From a virus, in IMG/VR virus record IMGVR_UViG_3300048091_000150, positions 1 through 52,186 of that record: a stretch of DNA of 52,186 bases. One strand, 5' to 3'. The translations under genes and the position numbers were made by a program. Of this stretch, positions 6,556 to 13,948 are shown one piece after another (within the stretch, counting starts at the first letter, position 1; each line of letters begins with the position of its first letter). Below the pieces are notes generated by a model. That model was not told where the DNA came from. It worked only from the letters and a program-made list of their open reading frames with translations, and made no database searches.

Positions 6556-7041
6556 ATGGCTGACCAGCCGATCATGTATCCCGTCAAGGTCCCTAACAGC
6601 CTCATGGAGTGGTACTCGGAAACCGGCGCCTACTTGGGTACGGACAAGAATGAACAGTCGTGCGTCAATGCCGAGTTGAACGCCCTTAAGTGGACGGGTA
6701 AGGGTGCCACGGGGGAGGTAAGCCTCCACACCCTTGGGTGGATGGCCGATCAGGTCGAGAACGGATACCTGGAAACGGACGCGTCCGCGTCTGCCCTTAA
6801 GGCCGGTCGTGCTGCCGCTCAGCGGTACGCAGAGGCCTATTTGGAAGGCCGTGAGGCTGAGGGCCCTAAGGAGCCTTCCGGGCTCCTGGTGGACGGTGTG
6901 GCCGTTCCTCTGTCCTTTGGTCTACCGGTCTACCACGTGCGGGACACGTCCCGTGTGGTGGGGTTCCTGACCCCCGGCAATGCAAGGTTCGTTCCTGTGG
7001 AGGACGTCAAGGCGGAACTGAGCAGGGCCAATGACTCCTAA
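6556..7041 (+). CDS. Hypothetical protein, 161 aa
   Basis: ATG 14 nt after the ATPase gene, with GAGGAAGG upstream. Helical N-terminal two thirds, then a short beta-rich tail (PVYHVRDTSRVVGFLTPGNARFVPVEDV) that resembles the end of the next gene's product (ARTGKLVGYLKDGKFIPVED): both end in a 'V-G-F/Y-L ... F-V/I-P-V-E-D' pattern. Overlaps the next gene by 11 nt. Function unknown. Confidence 0.65.
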   Translation: MADQPIMYPVKVPNSLMEWYSETGAYLGTDKNEQSCVNAELNALKWTGKGATGEVSLHTLGWMADQVENGYLETDASASALKAGRAAAQRYAEAYLEGREAEGPKEPSGLLVDGVAVPLSFGLPVYHVRDTSRVVGFLTPGNARFVPVEDVKAELSRANDS

Positions 7042-7696
7042 GGCGGATAAGCCTCTGTCCGATGAGGAGAAAGAAGGGCTCGGAATACTGGCCCGTAATA
7101 GCGCTCTCGTAAACAGAATGGGTGTCAGCCTCAAGGCCGCTCGGTCTCTGGAGTCTCGTGGACTGATTGAGCTTGAGGTGATGCGAAATGGCCGTACTTG
7201 GTACAGCACCCTGACGGACAAAGGGGAGCCGGTTGCCGAGTCCCTCAGAGACTTCGTGGCACCGGTAAAGGTGGACACGAAAAAGGCCACCAGCCGTGTG
7301 TACGTGGAGCTGTGCAAGTACAAGCATGAATCCGGCGCATTCGCGGAAGTGTGGGAGAGCCTCTCGCTTGAGAGCTTGGACCGGTTCACCCGTGATGCAA
7401 AAGCGTGGCTCGGGGACAGGTCCGAACTGTTGGGGCCAGTGATTGACGGAGCGGATTACGAAGAACTCTTCGGAGACTTCCGGACGCAAGCCGGACTGCC
7501 TCCACTGGCCGAGAAGGTGAGCGAGGAGACCGACGCGGCATCTGTGAAGGCGTGGGCCATTCTCGACACGCTTAAGGAGCGACAGGCCTACGGGAAACCC
7601 GTAAAGCACGCTCGCACAGGAAAGCTTGTCGGTTACCTCAAGGATGGGAAGTTCATTCCCGTTGAGGACACACAGGGAGGGGGCGACAATGACTAA
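7031..7696 (+). CDS. Protein with winged-helix-like N-terminus, 221 aa
   Basis: Overlaps the previous gene by 11 nt. Residues about 10-60 (LGILARNSALVNRMGVSLKAARSLESRGLIELE...WYSTLTDKG) read as a small winged-helix DNA-binding domain of the type that ends in a strand-turn-strand wing. The rest is helical. The C-terminal 25 residues repeat the F-I-P-V-E-D pattern seen at the end of the preceding protein. Could be a regulator or an accessory of the ATPase; not assigned. Confidence 0.55.
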   Translation: MTPKADKPLSDEEKEGLGILARNSALVNRMGVSLKAARSLESRGLIELEVMRNGRTWYSTLTDKGEPVAESLRDFVAPVKVDTKKATSRVYVELCKYKHESGAFAEVWESLSLESLDRFTRDAKAWLGDRSELLGPVIDGADYEELFGDFRTQAGLPPLAEKVSEETDAASVKAWAILDTLKERQAYGKPVKHARTGKLVGYLKDGKFIPVEDTQGGGDND

Positions 7697-8042
7697 AAAT
7701 CTCAAGCTTTACCGCTTCCCGGTCTACCTCCAGAAATCTGACTGGGAATACCTGATGAGGGGGTGGGAGGCCCGTAAGCGGCGTATACGGTCCTCCGCCA
7801 CCTGGTCCCGTTATCAGGCCGTTGACAGCGAGATCAGTAACGCGGTGGCCAACGCTTACCCGGACGATGACGGGGACATGAAATATGCCCTCTACCTGAA
7901 GGTTCCGGATTACGATTGGCTCCTAGACTCCCTCAAGAAAGTTCCGAAGGCGGAGCGGGACGAACGGGCAGACGGCAGGATACGACGTGAGTTCTCCGGG
8001 GCTTGCTGCGACATGACGGAAGTTGAGGAAGAGGACGAATGA
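7689..8042 (+). CDS. Hypothetical protein, 117 aa
   Basis: ATG 7689 follows GGGAGGGGG; the longer frame from 7626 is a chance extension. The product is rich in aromatic and charged residues and ends in an acidic tail (EVEEEDE). Overlaps the next gene in an ATGA. Function unknown. Confidence 0.6.
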   Translation: MTKNLKLYRFPVYLQKSDWEYLMRGWEARKRRIRSSATWSRYQAVDSEISNAVANAYPDDDGDMKYALYLKVPDYDWLLDSLKKVPKAERDERADGRIRREFSGACCDMTEVEEEDE

Positions 8043-8350
8043 TTCCCACGGGTGCACGGGTCACAAAGCGGACCATGACGCTTCCGCGAGAGATCGTGGA
8101 CGAGCTTTTCCGCCGGGCGATCGAGCCTCACAAGCTCTTCCACTACGAATCGCCGTACGACAGTGTCAAGCACCGCATTCTCAGCATTAGCTATGAGGGT
8201 TCGGTGTACGGGGTTATGATCGAGCTGGACGGCTCTAAAGCCTTCGTGGATTGGTACTGGGGCAATTCCCAACTGATGGTCACGGGAGATAACGTGGCCA
8301 CACCGGAACAACTGAGCGCGCTTGTGGCGCGCTGGAAGGTGGGGGCGTAA
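8039..8350 (+). CDS. Hypothetical protein, 103 aa
   Basis: ATGA overlap with the gene before. Has a tyrosine/tryptophan-rich beta region (ISYEGSVYGVMIELDGSKAFVDWYWG). Stop overlaps next start (TAATG). Function unknown; tight coupling with its neighbours suggests one operon. Confidence 0.6.
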   Translation: MIPTGARVTKRTMTLPREIVDELFRRAIEPHKLFHYESPYDSVKHRILSISYEGSVYGVMIELDGSKAFVDWYWGNSQLMVTGDNVATPEQLSALVARWKVGA

Positions 8351-8577
8351 TGGAACAGACGGAATGCCTGGAAGAGCGGCAGGGTGGGTGTGTGGGTCCG
8401 GTAGTTGGTCGGCCCTCGTACGCCGGTACGGGAACCCCCATCTACCGGTGCACGCACCACGATGATGTGGCCTACCGGAAGTTCGAGGAGACTCGGAACC
8501 GGTACCCGGACAGCTCGACTCCGCCGGGCTGGTTCGATCCCACGGTGGCCGGTGAAACGTGGGATGAGGAATACTGA
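8350..8577 (+). CDS. Hypothetical protein with possible metal site, 75 aa
   Basis: Starts in a TAATG overlap. Cys6, Cys14, Cys34 and HH at 36-37 could form a zinc site. Proline-rich C-terminal half. No family recognised. Confidence 0.55.
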   Translation: MEQTECLEERQGGCVGPVVGRPSYAGTGTPIYRCTHHDDVAYRKFEETRNRYPDSSTPPGWFDPTVAGETWDEEY

Positions 8578-8578
8578 G

Positions 8579-8746
8579 ATGCCGTCTCAATCGACTGGGG
8601 GCCGGAATGGTCCGGCCCCCTCGGGGATGCCCAAGGTTCGGCCGGTCAAGTCACGAGCGGTGCAGGGCCGGTATTCGCAGCTCTGCCGGAAGTGGTCCGT
8701 CATCTCGTCTGACGAGAGTGCACGTGACCTGCACGAGCTTTTCTAA
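8579..8746 (+). CDS. Small basic protein, 55 aa
   Basis: ATG 1 nt after the previous stop, with GATGAGGA upstream as a possible ribosome site. Strongly basic N-terminal two thirds (KVRPVKSRAVQGRY), acidic end. Might bind nucleic acid; unproven. Confidence 0.5.
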   Translation: MPSQSTGGRNGPAPSGMPKVRPVKSRAVQGRYSQLCRKWSVISSDESARDLHELF

Positions 8747-8750
8747 CCAG

Positions 8751-8807
8751 TCACACAGGTCACAGGGGCGTTCGGCTATCAAGGTGCCGGGCGCCTTCTC
8801 TGTGTGA
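8751..8807 (+). promoter_or_regulatory. Nested hairpin upstream of lsr2
   Basis: Outer arms TCACACAG (8751-8758) and CTGTGTGA (8800-8807) enclose a second stem, GGCGTTCGGC / GCCGGGCGCC. It lies in the gap before the Lsr2 gene. With ATCTCATAG rather than a U-run after it, a plain terminator is less likely than a regulatory leader, but both are possible. Confidence 0.5.
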
Positions 8808-8859
8808 TCTCATAGCAGCACTCCACATCAAGACGTTCCACGGAAGTAGGGAAACCAGC

Positions 8860-9201
8860 ATGGCTCAGCAGGTCATTACGACGCTCGTTGACGACCTGGA
8901 CGGCGGGACGGCTCAGGAGACGGTCATCTTCGCTCTGGACGGTCGGACTTTCGAGATCGACTTGAACGAGGCCAATGACACCAAGCTTCGTGAGTTCTTG
9001 GCCCCGTACATCGCGGCCGGTCGGCGGGTGTCCGGGGGTCGTAAGCCGGGTCAGACGGCCACCAGGAGCACGGGCAAGAGCGCTGGTGATGTCGACCCCC
9101 AGACGGTTCGTGCGTGGGCCAAGGAGAATGGTGTAGAGGTCTCGGACCGGGGCCGTGTCGCGGGCTCGGTCGTTGAGGCCTACAAGAAGGCCACTCAGTA
9201 A
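8860..9201 (+). CDS. lsr2: Lsr2-like nucleoid-associated protein, 113 aa
   Basis: Close to the full length of host Lsr2. N-terminal dimerisation domain starts MAQQVITTLVDDLDGG and contains the family block FALDGRTFEIDLNE; C-terminal DNA-binding domain carries VRAWAKENGVEVSDRGRV, whose RGR enters the minor groove of AT-rich DNA in known Lsr2. Host Lsr2 silences foreign AT-rich DNA, so a phage copy may mimic, titrate or poison host Lsr2, or silence phage genes in the lysogen. It stands alone between a hairpin leader and a terminator, so it is its own expression unit. Confidence 0.92.
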   Translation: MAQQVITTLVDDLDGGTAQETVIFALDGRTFEIDLNEANDTKLREFLAPYIAAGRRVSGGRKPGQTATRSTGKSAGDVDPQTVRAWAKENGVEVSDRGRVAGSVVEAYKKATQ

Positions 9202-9221
9202 CCCAAATCGTTCACAGCAGG

Positions 9222-9256
9222 CGGCTCCCTCCCCGATACTGGGGCGGGGGCCGTTT
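9222..9256 (+). terminator. Terminator after lsr2
   Basis: CGGCTCCCTCCCC (9222-9234) pairs with GGGGCGGGGGCCG (9241-9253) around GATACT, followed by TTT. One G-U pair and one mismatch. Confidence 0.7.
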
Positions 9257-9275
9257 CCGTAGGGAGGGAAGCGTC

Positions 9276-9593
9276 ATGACGGTGATATCGCAGGAACGTA
9301 AGCACTTTGCGGAGAGATTGCGGGAGAAGTACGGGCAGGCGTACGCGTCCGTGCTCTGCACTATGGCAGGGCTGGAGTGCCGGGCTGGAAAGCCGAAGGG
9401 TCGCGATATGGCCCGACGGATATTGAATGCGAAACTGGACGGGTTTCGGCAGTCCGCCGTGCTGATCCTCCAGGCAGATGATTACAACGACGTCGGGACC
9501 GAGGAGCAGGCGAAGGAACTCGTCAGGCTGCACAGGTTCCTGTACCGGGAAGCATTTGAGAAGGACGAGAAGGATAAGGAGACCTGGGTATGA
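9276..9593 (+). CDS. Hypothetical protein, 105 aa
   Basis: ATG after AGGGAGGG. Highly helical and charged, rich in lysine, arginine and glutamate; ends in a lysine/glutamate-rich helix. No recognised family. Confidence 0.6.
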   Translation: MTVISQERKHFAERLREKYGQAYASVLCTMAGLECRAGKPKGRDMARRILNAKLDGFRQSAVLILQADDYNDVGTEEQAKELVRLHRFLYREAFEKDEKDKETWV

Positions 9594-9609
9594 GTAGGCC
9601 GGTGACATC

Positions 9610-9888
9610 ATGGATGTACTGCTGAGCTTCTACTACCGGAACCCGAACGGTGACGGGTACGTAGACCTTGGCTGCGGTAGGGCAACCGTCAAGACGAATG
9701 AAGGTCTGACGGAGACTGTTGCCCGCGAATGCATGGCGGCATTCGCCAACGAAGCACTACCGAGGGAATGGAAGTCCTCGGAACCCTATGACCCATCAAA
9801 GGTCGTCATCTCAGGAACATTCGGGGATCTCGGAACCCTGTACGTGGACGGCAACGGAGAACCTAAGCAGAAAGCGAGCACGGAGTGA
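9610..9888 (+). CDS. Hypothetical protein, 92 aa
   Basis: ATG 17 nt after the previous stop. The N-terminal half reads as beta strands (VLLSFYYRNPNGDGYVDLG), the middle as one helix. Overlaps the next gene in GTGA. Function unknown. Confidence 0.55.
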   Translation: MDVLLSFYYRNPNGDGYVDLGCGRATVKTNEGLTETVARECMAAFANEALPREWKSSEPYDPSKVVISGTFGDLGTLYVDGNGEPKQKASTE

Positions 9889-10100
9889 AGCGCACGTTTC
9901 TGAATGCAGAGGACGCGTACAGGGCCATTGAGGAAGCGCTCAACTTCCTTGAGGAGCAGGGGGAAAAGCCTTTTCGGGGAATGACCTCCTTCGGACATTC
10001 GTGGTGGGGGTACCGGGGCAAGAGCGGCTCTGTACGAAAAGTTGAGAACACCTGGAAGTACGAGCACGCTTCGGAGTTCCCCAAGGTGGAGGACAAGTGA
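9885..10100 (+). CDS. Hypothetical protein, 71 aa
   Basis: GTG start in a GTGA overlap. One helix (NAEDAYRAIEEALNFLEEQG) followed by an aromatic, glycine-rich part (GHSWWGYRGKSG). Function unknown. Ends overlapping the next GTG. Confidence 0.55.
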   Translation: MKRTFLNAEDAYRAIEEALNFLEEQGEKPFRGMTSFGHSWWGYRGKSGSVRKVENTWKYEHASEFPKVEDK

Positions 10101-10471
10101 CCAACCGGCAGGCAGGCTCTGAGGGTCCGGCCAAGAGCTGGACCCTTCGGGGGCTCTCAGAGGAAGACATGGGGGCTTTGAGCCTCACTCTTCAGGTGCG
10201 GGAGCATCAGGCCCAACACCCCACCGACGAAGCCGCATACGGGCGCCTGGTGGCTTCCGTACAGCAGGCGGTCAACGAGGACCAGGAGCAGAGGGAGCCC
10301 ACCCACACCTATGAGGTAGAGGTCAAGCCGGGCAACGGTGGGTGGCGTGTCCTCAAGAGGCCCATCGGGGCCAGTGGGGGAGTGGTCCTCGGCGAATACG
10401 CCGAACGTTCTGCCGCTGATGCCGTGGCAGGCGTGATGAACGCACTTCGGGACAAGGAGATTGGGCGATGA
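10097..10471 (+). CDS. Hypothetical protein, 124 aa
   Basis: GTG start overlapping the previous stop. The C-terminal half (YEVEVKPGNGGWRVLKRP ... EYAERSAADAVAGVMNALR) resembles DUF2188-like folds of two strands and a helix, but I am not sure. Overlaps the next ATG. Confidence 0.5.
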   Translation: MTNRQAGSEGPAKSWTLRGLSEEDMGALSLTLQVREHQAQHPTDEAAYGRLVASVQQAVNEDQEQREPTHTYEVEVKPGNGGWRVLKRPIGASGGVVLGEYAERSAADAVAGVMNALRDKEIGR

Positions 10472-10644
10472 GTCCGGCCAAAGGTCTCGGCAAGTCCCTG
10501 GCTCAAGTCGTCAAGGACAAGCCGGTATATGCAAAGGAATACTGCCAGAACTGCCGGAAGGATCGGGATAGGTCGGATACGGCTTATCACTCGGCTCCCT
10601 GCGGTAGGTGCGGGAGTGACGGACATGCATCCTGCCAGCACTAG
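10468..10644 (+). CDS. Small zinc-ribbon-like protein, 58 aa
   Basis: ATG overlaps the previous stop by four bases. Contains CQNC (residues 26-29), CGRC (45-48) and a terminal C-H, a pattern fitting a zinc ribbon. Last gene of the left arm; the strong terminator at 10677 follows. Function unknown. Confidence 0.6.
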   Translation: MSPAKGLGKSLAQVVKDKPVYAKEYCQNCRKDRDRSDTAYHSAPCGRCGSDGHASCQH

Positions 10645-10676
10645 GGAGAAGGTAACCGGATAGACCACAAACGACG

Positions 10677-10708
10677 AAAAGCCCCCTGCCATGAGGCAGG
10701 GGGCTTTT
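10677..10708. terminator. Bidirectional terminator between converging arms
   Basis: AAAAGCCCCCTGCC pairs perfectly with GGCAGGGGGCTTTT around ATGA. A-run on one side and T-run on the other make it work for both the left arm (plus) and the lysis/structural arm (minus). Confidence 0.93.
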
Positions 10709-10759
10709 CTGTTTTCTCTCTCACCCTAGACGGACCCCTCCGCCTAAGACGTGGGGCGG

Positions 10760-10993
10760 TTACCTCCCAGAGGCCTCAGCCTCAAACGGGGAGTCCGCAT
10801 ACAGGGCTCTGAGCGTCTTGGTGTCCTCGTGGGAGGCAGCGACCACACCGACACCCAGGAGGGCCGCAGAGGCGCTTACAAGGGCCTGCCAGGGGACATC
10901 AGGCCAGACCAGTACGAGAGCCGGGACAAGGGCCGAAGCCACGGCAAAGATTCGAACGCCGTGAACAGAAAGAAACGAACCGATAACGTTGAT
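10760..10993 (-). CDS. Holin-like membrane protein, 77 aa (AUC start proposed)
   Basis: Two membrane helices (about residues 13-30 and 36-54) joined by a short WPDVPWQ turn, then a polar tail with HEDTKTLRALYADSP: the layout of small actinophage holins, which open the membrane for the endolysin. It lies directly downstream of the endolysin gene on the same strand. The frame has no ATG, GTG or TTG before the first helix: the only common start, GTG 10942, falls inside that helix and has no ribosome site. AGAGG (11007-11003) lies 9 nt before an ATC codon at 10993. Either AUC is used, or a point change or sequencing error removed an ATG. Confidence 0.6.
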   Translation of the reverse strand: MNVIGSFLSVHGVRIFAVASALVPALVLVWPDVPWQALVSASAALLGVGVVAASHEDTKTLRALYADSPFEAEASGR

Positions 10994-11030
10994 GCTGCAT
11001 CACCTCTTTGATGTAAGAACCCCGAAAGTC

Positions 11031-11900
11031 TTAGCTGAAAAGGAGCTTCCAGGTCAGAGGGCCGGGGTAACCGTCGGCATCCGCCTTCAGCTCCTTGTGA
11101 GCGAGCTGGAAGGCCTTCACCGCAGCACGGTCCACAGCCGTCCAGGACGGGCCTGGACCCTCCTTGTAGTGCCCGTAACCCTTCTTCACGAGCTGGGTTC
11201 CGAGCTGGGTCACGTACCGGTTCTTCGCTCCCGGACGGAAGTAACCGGCTCCAGGGAAGGCCGGAACGGTCGGCTTACTTGGCTTGCTTGGCACGGTCGG
11301 CGTGCCCGAGCTGCCGCCGGTCGAGGGCTTGGGAGCCGCAGCGAACAGAGCCTTGGTATCGATCAGACCTGGGTCCCAGTGCTCATTGCCGGGAATGTTG
11401 CAGTGCCCGTAATGGCCACCCTTGGTGAGCCAGACATCCCGCGTGCGCTTAGCGTCAGCATCCGCGTAGTGGTCGGCGAGTGCACCCATAGGGAAGATGT
11501 CCGGGACACCCCAAGACCGGATTGCAGTCATGAGTGCCTTGAAGTTCTTCCCCGGCTTCCAGTAGCCGGTAAAAGGCGTTCCAGCCTTAGCCAGAACCTC
11601 AATCTGAACACACACCTTGCCTACGCGGTTCGTACGCGTAGAGCCGTCATTCTGGAGAGCACGGGCCGACTCGTTGAGCGGTCCGAACTGGCCAATTCGG
11701 TCAGTCGTTGGATCGTAGAGAATGTGTGGCTCAAAGGCCTCTGCAATCAGGTACTTAGCGACGCTGTCAAAGGCAGCGTTACCGGCACCGGACTCCGTGG
11801 TGTGCCATACAACGCGTGCAGGCGCATCAGGCTTGTCCATGGCTCCGCCAATGGAGCCGTCTCCGAGACGCTCAGCGCCAGGAATCCAAACAGTAGACAT
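11031..11900 (-). CDS. Endolysin: N-acetylmuramoyl-L-alanine amidase with peptidoglycan-binding domain, 289 aa
   Basis: N-terminal amidase_2 (type 2 amidase) domain, residues about 20-185, with candidate zinc ligands His33 (VVWHTTES), His166 and Asp176 (HCNIPGNEHWDPG). A serine/threonine/proline linker (about 190-215) leads to a C-terminal peptidoglycan_binding_1-type domain (PGAGYFRPG ... DADGYPGPLTWKLL). It cuts the stem peptide from the glycan of the host wall at lysis. No signal peptide is seen, so release needs a holin. The start shares one base with the stop of the upstream gene. Confidence 0.9.
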   Translation of the reverse strand: MSTVWIPGAERLGDGSIGGAMDKPDAPARVVWHTTESGAGNAAFDSVAKYLIAEAFEPHILYDPTTDRIGQFGPLNESARALQNDGSTRTNRVGKVCVQIEVLAKAGTPFTGYWKPGKNFKALMTAIRSWGVPDIFPMGALADHYADADAKRTRDVWLTKGGHYGHCNIPGNEHWDPGLIDTKALFAAAPKPSTGGSSGTPTVPSKPSKPTVPAFPGAGYFRPGAKNRYVTQLGTQLVKKGYGHYKEGPGPSWTAVDRAAVKAFQLAHKELKADADGYPGPLTWKLLFS

Positions 11901-12181
11901 TAGTCCTCCGTGGGGTTAGTAGCCAGGCGGATAGCCGCAAGGCGGTTGGGTTCGAGAGCAGTAAGGAGCTGGATAAGGCGTTGGTTCTCCCGCTCAATGG
12001 CGGTGAGTCGTGCCTTAATCTCAGTGAGGTCATTCGCTAGCCGGTCAGCCCTCACCTTTTGGGCCTCGGCCTCTTCCTTCCAGACCCTCGCGGAACTGGT
12101 GCGGAGAGCCGCTAGGACGACCACGACGGCAGCCACTACAGAGGAGAGCGTCCCTGCCAGTGGGAGAAAGTTTTGTGCCAT
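11900..12181 (-). CDS. Membrane protein with coiled coil, possible second holin or holin partner, 93 aa
   Basis: Residues about 8-27 are one hydrophobic helix (AGTLSSVVAAVVVVLAALRT). The rest is a heptad-like coiled coil (EEAEAQKVRADRLANDL ... IERENQRLIQLL). Position just before the endolysin gene and a one-base overlap point to a role in lysis. A tail-tip or spanin-like role is less likely, because Gram-positive hosts lack an outer membrane. Confidence 0.65.
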   Translation of the reverse strand: MAQNFLPLAGTLSSVVAAVVVVLAALRTSSARVWKEEAEAQKVRADRLANDLTEIKARLTAIERENQRLIQLLTALEPNRLAAIRLATNPTED

Positions 12182-12208
12182 GCCAGGGGCTCCTTTGGGG
12201 CAGCAGAA

Positions 12209-12236
12209 AGGGCCCCGACTCGAAGCCTGGGGCCCT
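12209..12236 (-). terminator. Terminator, minus strand
   Basis: GGGGCCC(T) arms at 12229-12236 and 12209-12216 form an 8-bp stem, with TTTCT following on the minus strand. Separates the tail genes from the lysis genes; leaky at best, given the short U-run. Confidence 0.55.
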
Positions 12237-12253
12237 ATCCGACGTTTACTGAG

Positions 12254-12421
12254 TTAGGGGGTGACCTTCGTGACGAGTCGCACGTAAGGGCGTTCGTCCG
12301 GGTTCCCGTTCGGGTTGTTGTCGATGAGGACAACGCAATAAGCGATGGCTTCGTCCTTGTCCTCGAACTCACCGTAAAACCCCTGATTCGACGAGACGAT
12401 ATAGATCTCTTCAGTGGTCAA
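12254..12421 (-). CDS. Hypothetical protein, 55 aa (TTG start)
   Basis: A TTG at 12421 lies 5 nt after GGAGG. The protein starts MTTEEIYIVSSNQGFYGEFED and reads like a small beta-alpha-beta fold: many actinophages have a similar tiny gene after the tail fibres. The frame has the high-GC third positions expected of a real gene. Confidence 0.6.
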   Translation of the reverse strand: MTTEEIYIVSSNQGFYGEFEDKDEAIAYCVVLIDNNPNGNPDERPYVRLVTKVTP

Positions 12422-12429
12422 TTTGCCTC

Positions 12430-13938
12430 CTAGCTAAGTCCCGCCCAAAGGCAGCTACCGGATGCGGCACGGCCCGACATGGTGACGGTCGACGGCAGCG
12501 CAGTAAGACCGGTGCCCGTAGTGCCCCAACGAAGCGTGGCGTTTGAAAGGTTGACATTCACCGTGCTGGCTGACGCGCTGCTTCCCACAGTCCTAAGGAA
12601 CTGAGGGGGAGTCGTTCCTACGGACAGGAGCCCGACGTAATAGGTGCCCGGAGAAAGGGCAACACCTGCCGTGAGAGCCATTGACTTGTGTCCCGAGGAA
12701 ACCCAGTTGGATGCCTGGTCAGCAGTGGACCCGAGAAGGACTCCATTCGCGTCGTACAGGCCTGCGAGGTTCTGACCGGCGGTGAGGGAGGCACCAGCCG
12801 TCTGGATCGACACCACGAGGTTCGTAGCCGTCGCACTGACCGGCACATCAACCCTGGTCATGTGGAGAACGCCTGAGGTCGTACCGCTCTGTCCTACGGC
12901 CGAAGCGGGGTCATAGTTCCATGCCACGTAGCCGTTACCGGCAGGCGAGAAAGGAGAACCGTTGTTGAGGATTCCCACGCTGCCGTCAGCGTTACGGACC
13001 TTCGCTATGCCGTTCTGTGAATACAGGATGGCTCCGCCGGACGCATTGGAAGTAGGGAGCGGGGAAGCGTCCTTAATGCTGAGGACACCGCCACCCCCGC
13101 CCGTGTCGGGCGTGGTAGAGCCAATTTGAATGCTGCTGGTGTGCAGCGACTGACCACGGTGGATAACCTGACCCTGAGCGTTCACCTCAAACCGGGCAAT
13201 GCCGTCTGCGTCCTTCACAAGGACAAGCTGAGGAGTGCCTCCGACGGTGGTGAATCCAATGACTTCAAGAGCGACGGTCGAGCCGTCATTCTGCTGAATG
13301 AATGTACGGCCCACATTCAGAGGGCCGGTAACGGTAGCGGTGTCGGCAACGAGGTTCTGAACCGCCACTGCACCGGACGTAAGCTCAGCTGGACCAGGAC
13401 CCGCGTGAGCTGCCTGGTAGATATACCCAGAGACACCCTTCTTGGCGATGTCTGCCGTGTAAATGCCTTCCGCGTACGCGGGCAGGCCGTAACCGTAAAC
13501 GACAGCGTCAGCACGCTTACGCTTACGAATGTAGACGCCGTCACCCTCGGTCGATCCGTTGTCGTTCGTGTTGGCCTCGACCGTCCAAATGTAAGTGGCG
13601 TCGTAGGCGATTACGATTCCCGTGTGATCCTGTCCGGAAGTGCCGTACATGACCTGAGCACCGAGGGCCGGATACCAGGACCATCGTCCCGCATTGTTGT
13701 AGAAGGTAACGGCAGCAGAGCAATCCGCAGTACGAGCGAAGAGCGAAGCCACACCAGCCCGCATTGCAACCCAGCTTGTGAAGGTTGCACACCAGGACTG
13801 GCCCTGAGCCCAAGTGAGCCCAGGGACCTCGTTTGCATAGCGGGCAATGTTGTTCCATCCGCCCTCGACATAGCCCTCTCGGACTCCGACTTGAGACTTG
13901 GCCACAGCAATTACCTGGGCCATCTGGTTATTCGTCAT
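12430..13938 (-). CDS. CHAP-domain tail protein (virion hydrolase), 502 aa
   Basis: ATG 13938 after GGGGACC; a longer open frame from 14319 runs in the wrong frame inside the next gene and is rejected. Residues about 1-145 form a CHAP amidase/endopeptidase domain: catalytic Cys50 (GQSWCATFTSW), His105 (QDHTGIVI) and Glu121/Asn123. After it come low-complexity beta-rich segments (about 180-350) and a C-terminal beta domain (about 360-500) like those of phage fibres that bind the cell surface. Likely a tail-tip protein that both binds and locally cuts peptidoglycan during DNA entry. A second endolysin is the alternative. Confidence 0.8.
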   Translation of the reverse strand: MTNNQMAQVIAVAKSQVGVREGYVEGGWNNIARYANEVPGLTWAQGQSWCATFTSWVAMRAGVASLFARTADCSAAVTFYNNAGRWSWYPALGAQVMYGTSGQDHTGIVIAYDATYIWTVEANTNDNGSTEGDGVYIRKRKRADAVVYGYGLPAYAEGIYTADIAKKGVSGYIYQAAHAGPGPAELTSGAVAVQNLVADTATVTGPLNVGRTFIQQNDGSTVALEVIGFTTVGGTPQLVLVKDADGIARFEVNAQGQVIHRGQSLHTSSIQIGSTTPDTGGGGGVLSIKDASPLPTSNASGGAILYSQNGIAKVRNADGSVGILNNGSPFSPAGNGYVAWNYDPASAVGQSGTTSGVLHMTRVDVPVSATATNLVVSIQTAGASLTAGQNLAGLYDANGVLLGSTADQASNWVSSGHKSMALTAGVALSPGTYYVGLLSVGTTPPQFLRTVGSSASASTVNVNLSNATLRWGTTGTGLTALPSTVTMSGRAASGSCLWAGLS

Positions 13939-13948
13939 AGGTCCCCTA

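Noticed and set aside
10989-11903. 304-codon plus-strand open frame opposite the endolysin
   Set aside because: The minus strand codes a clear amidase with motifs; the plus frame has no recognisable protein and no promoter.
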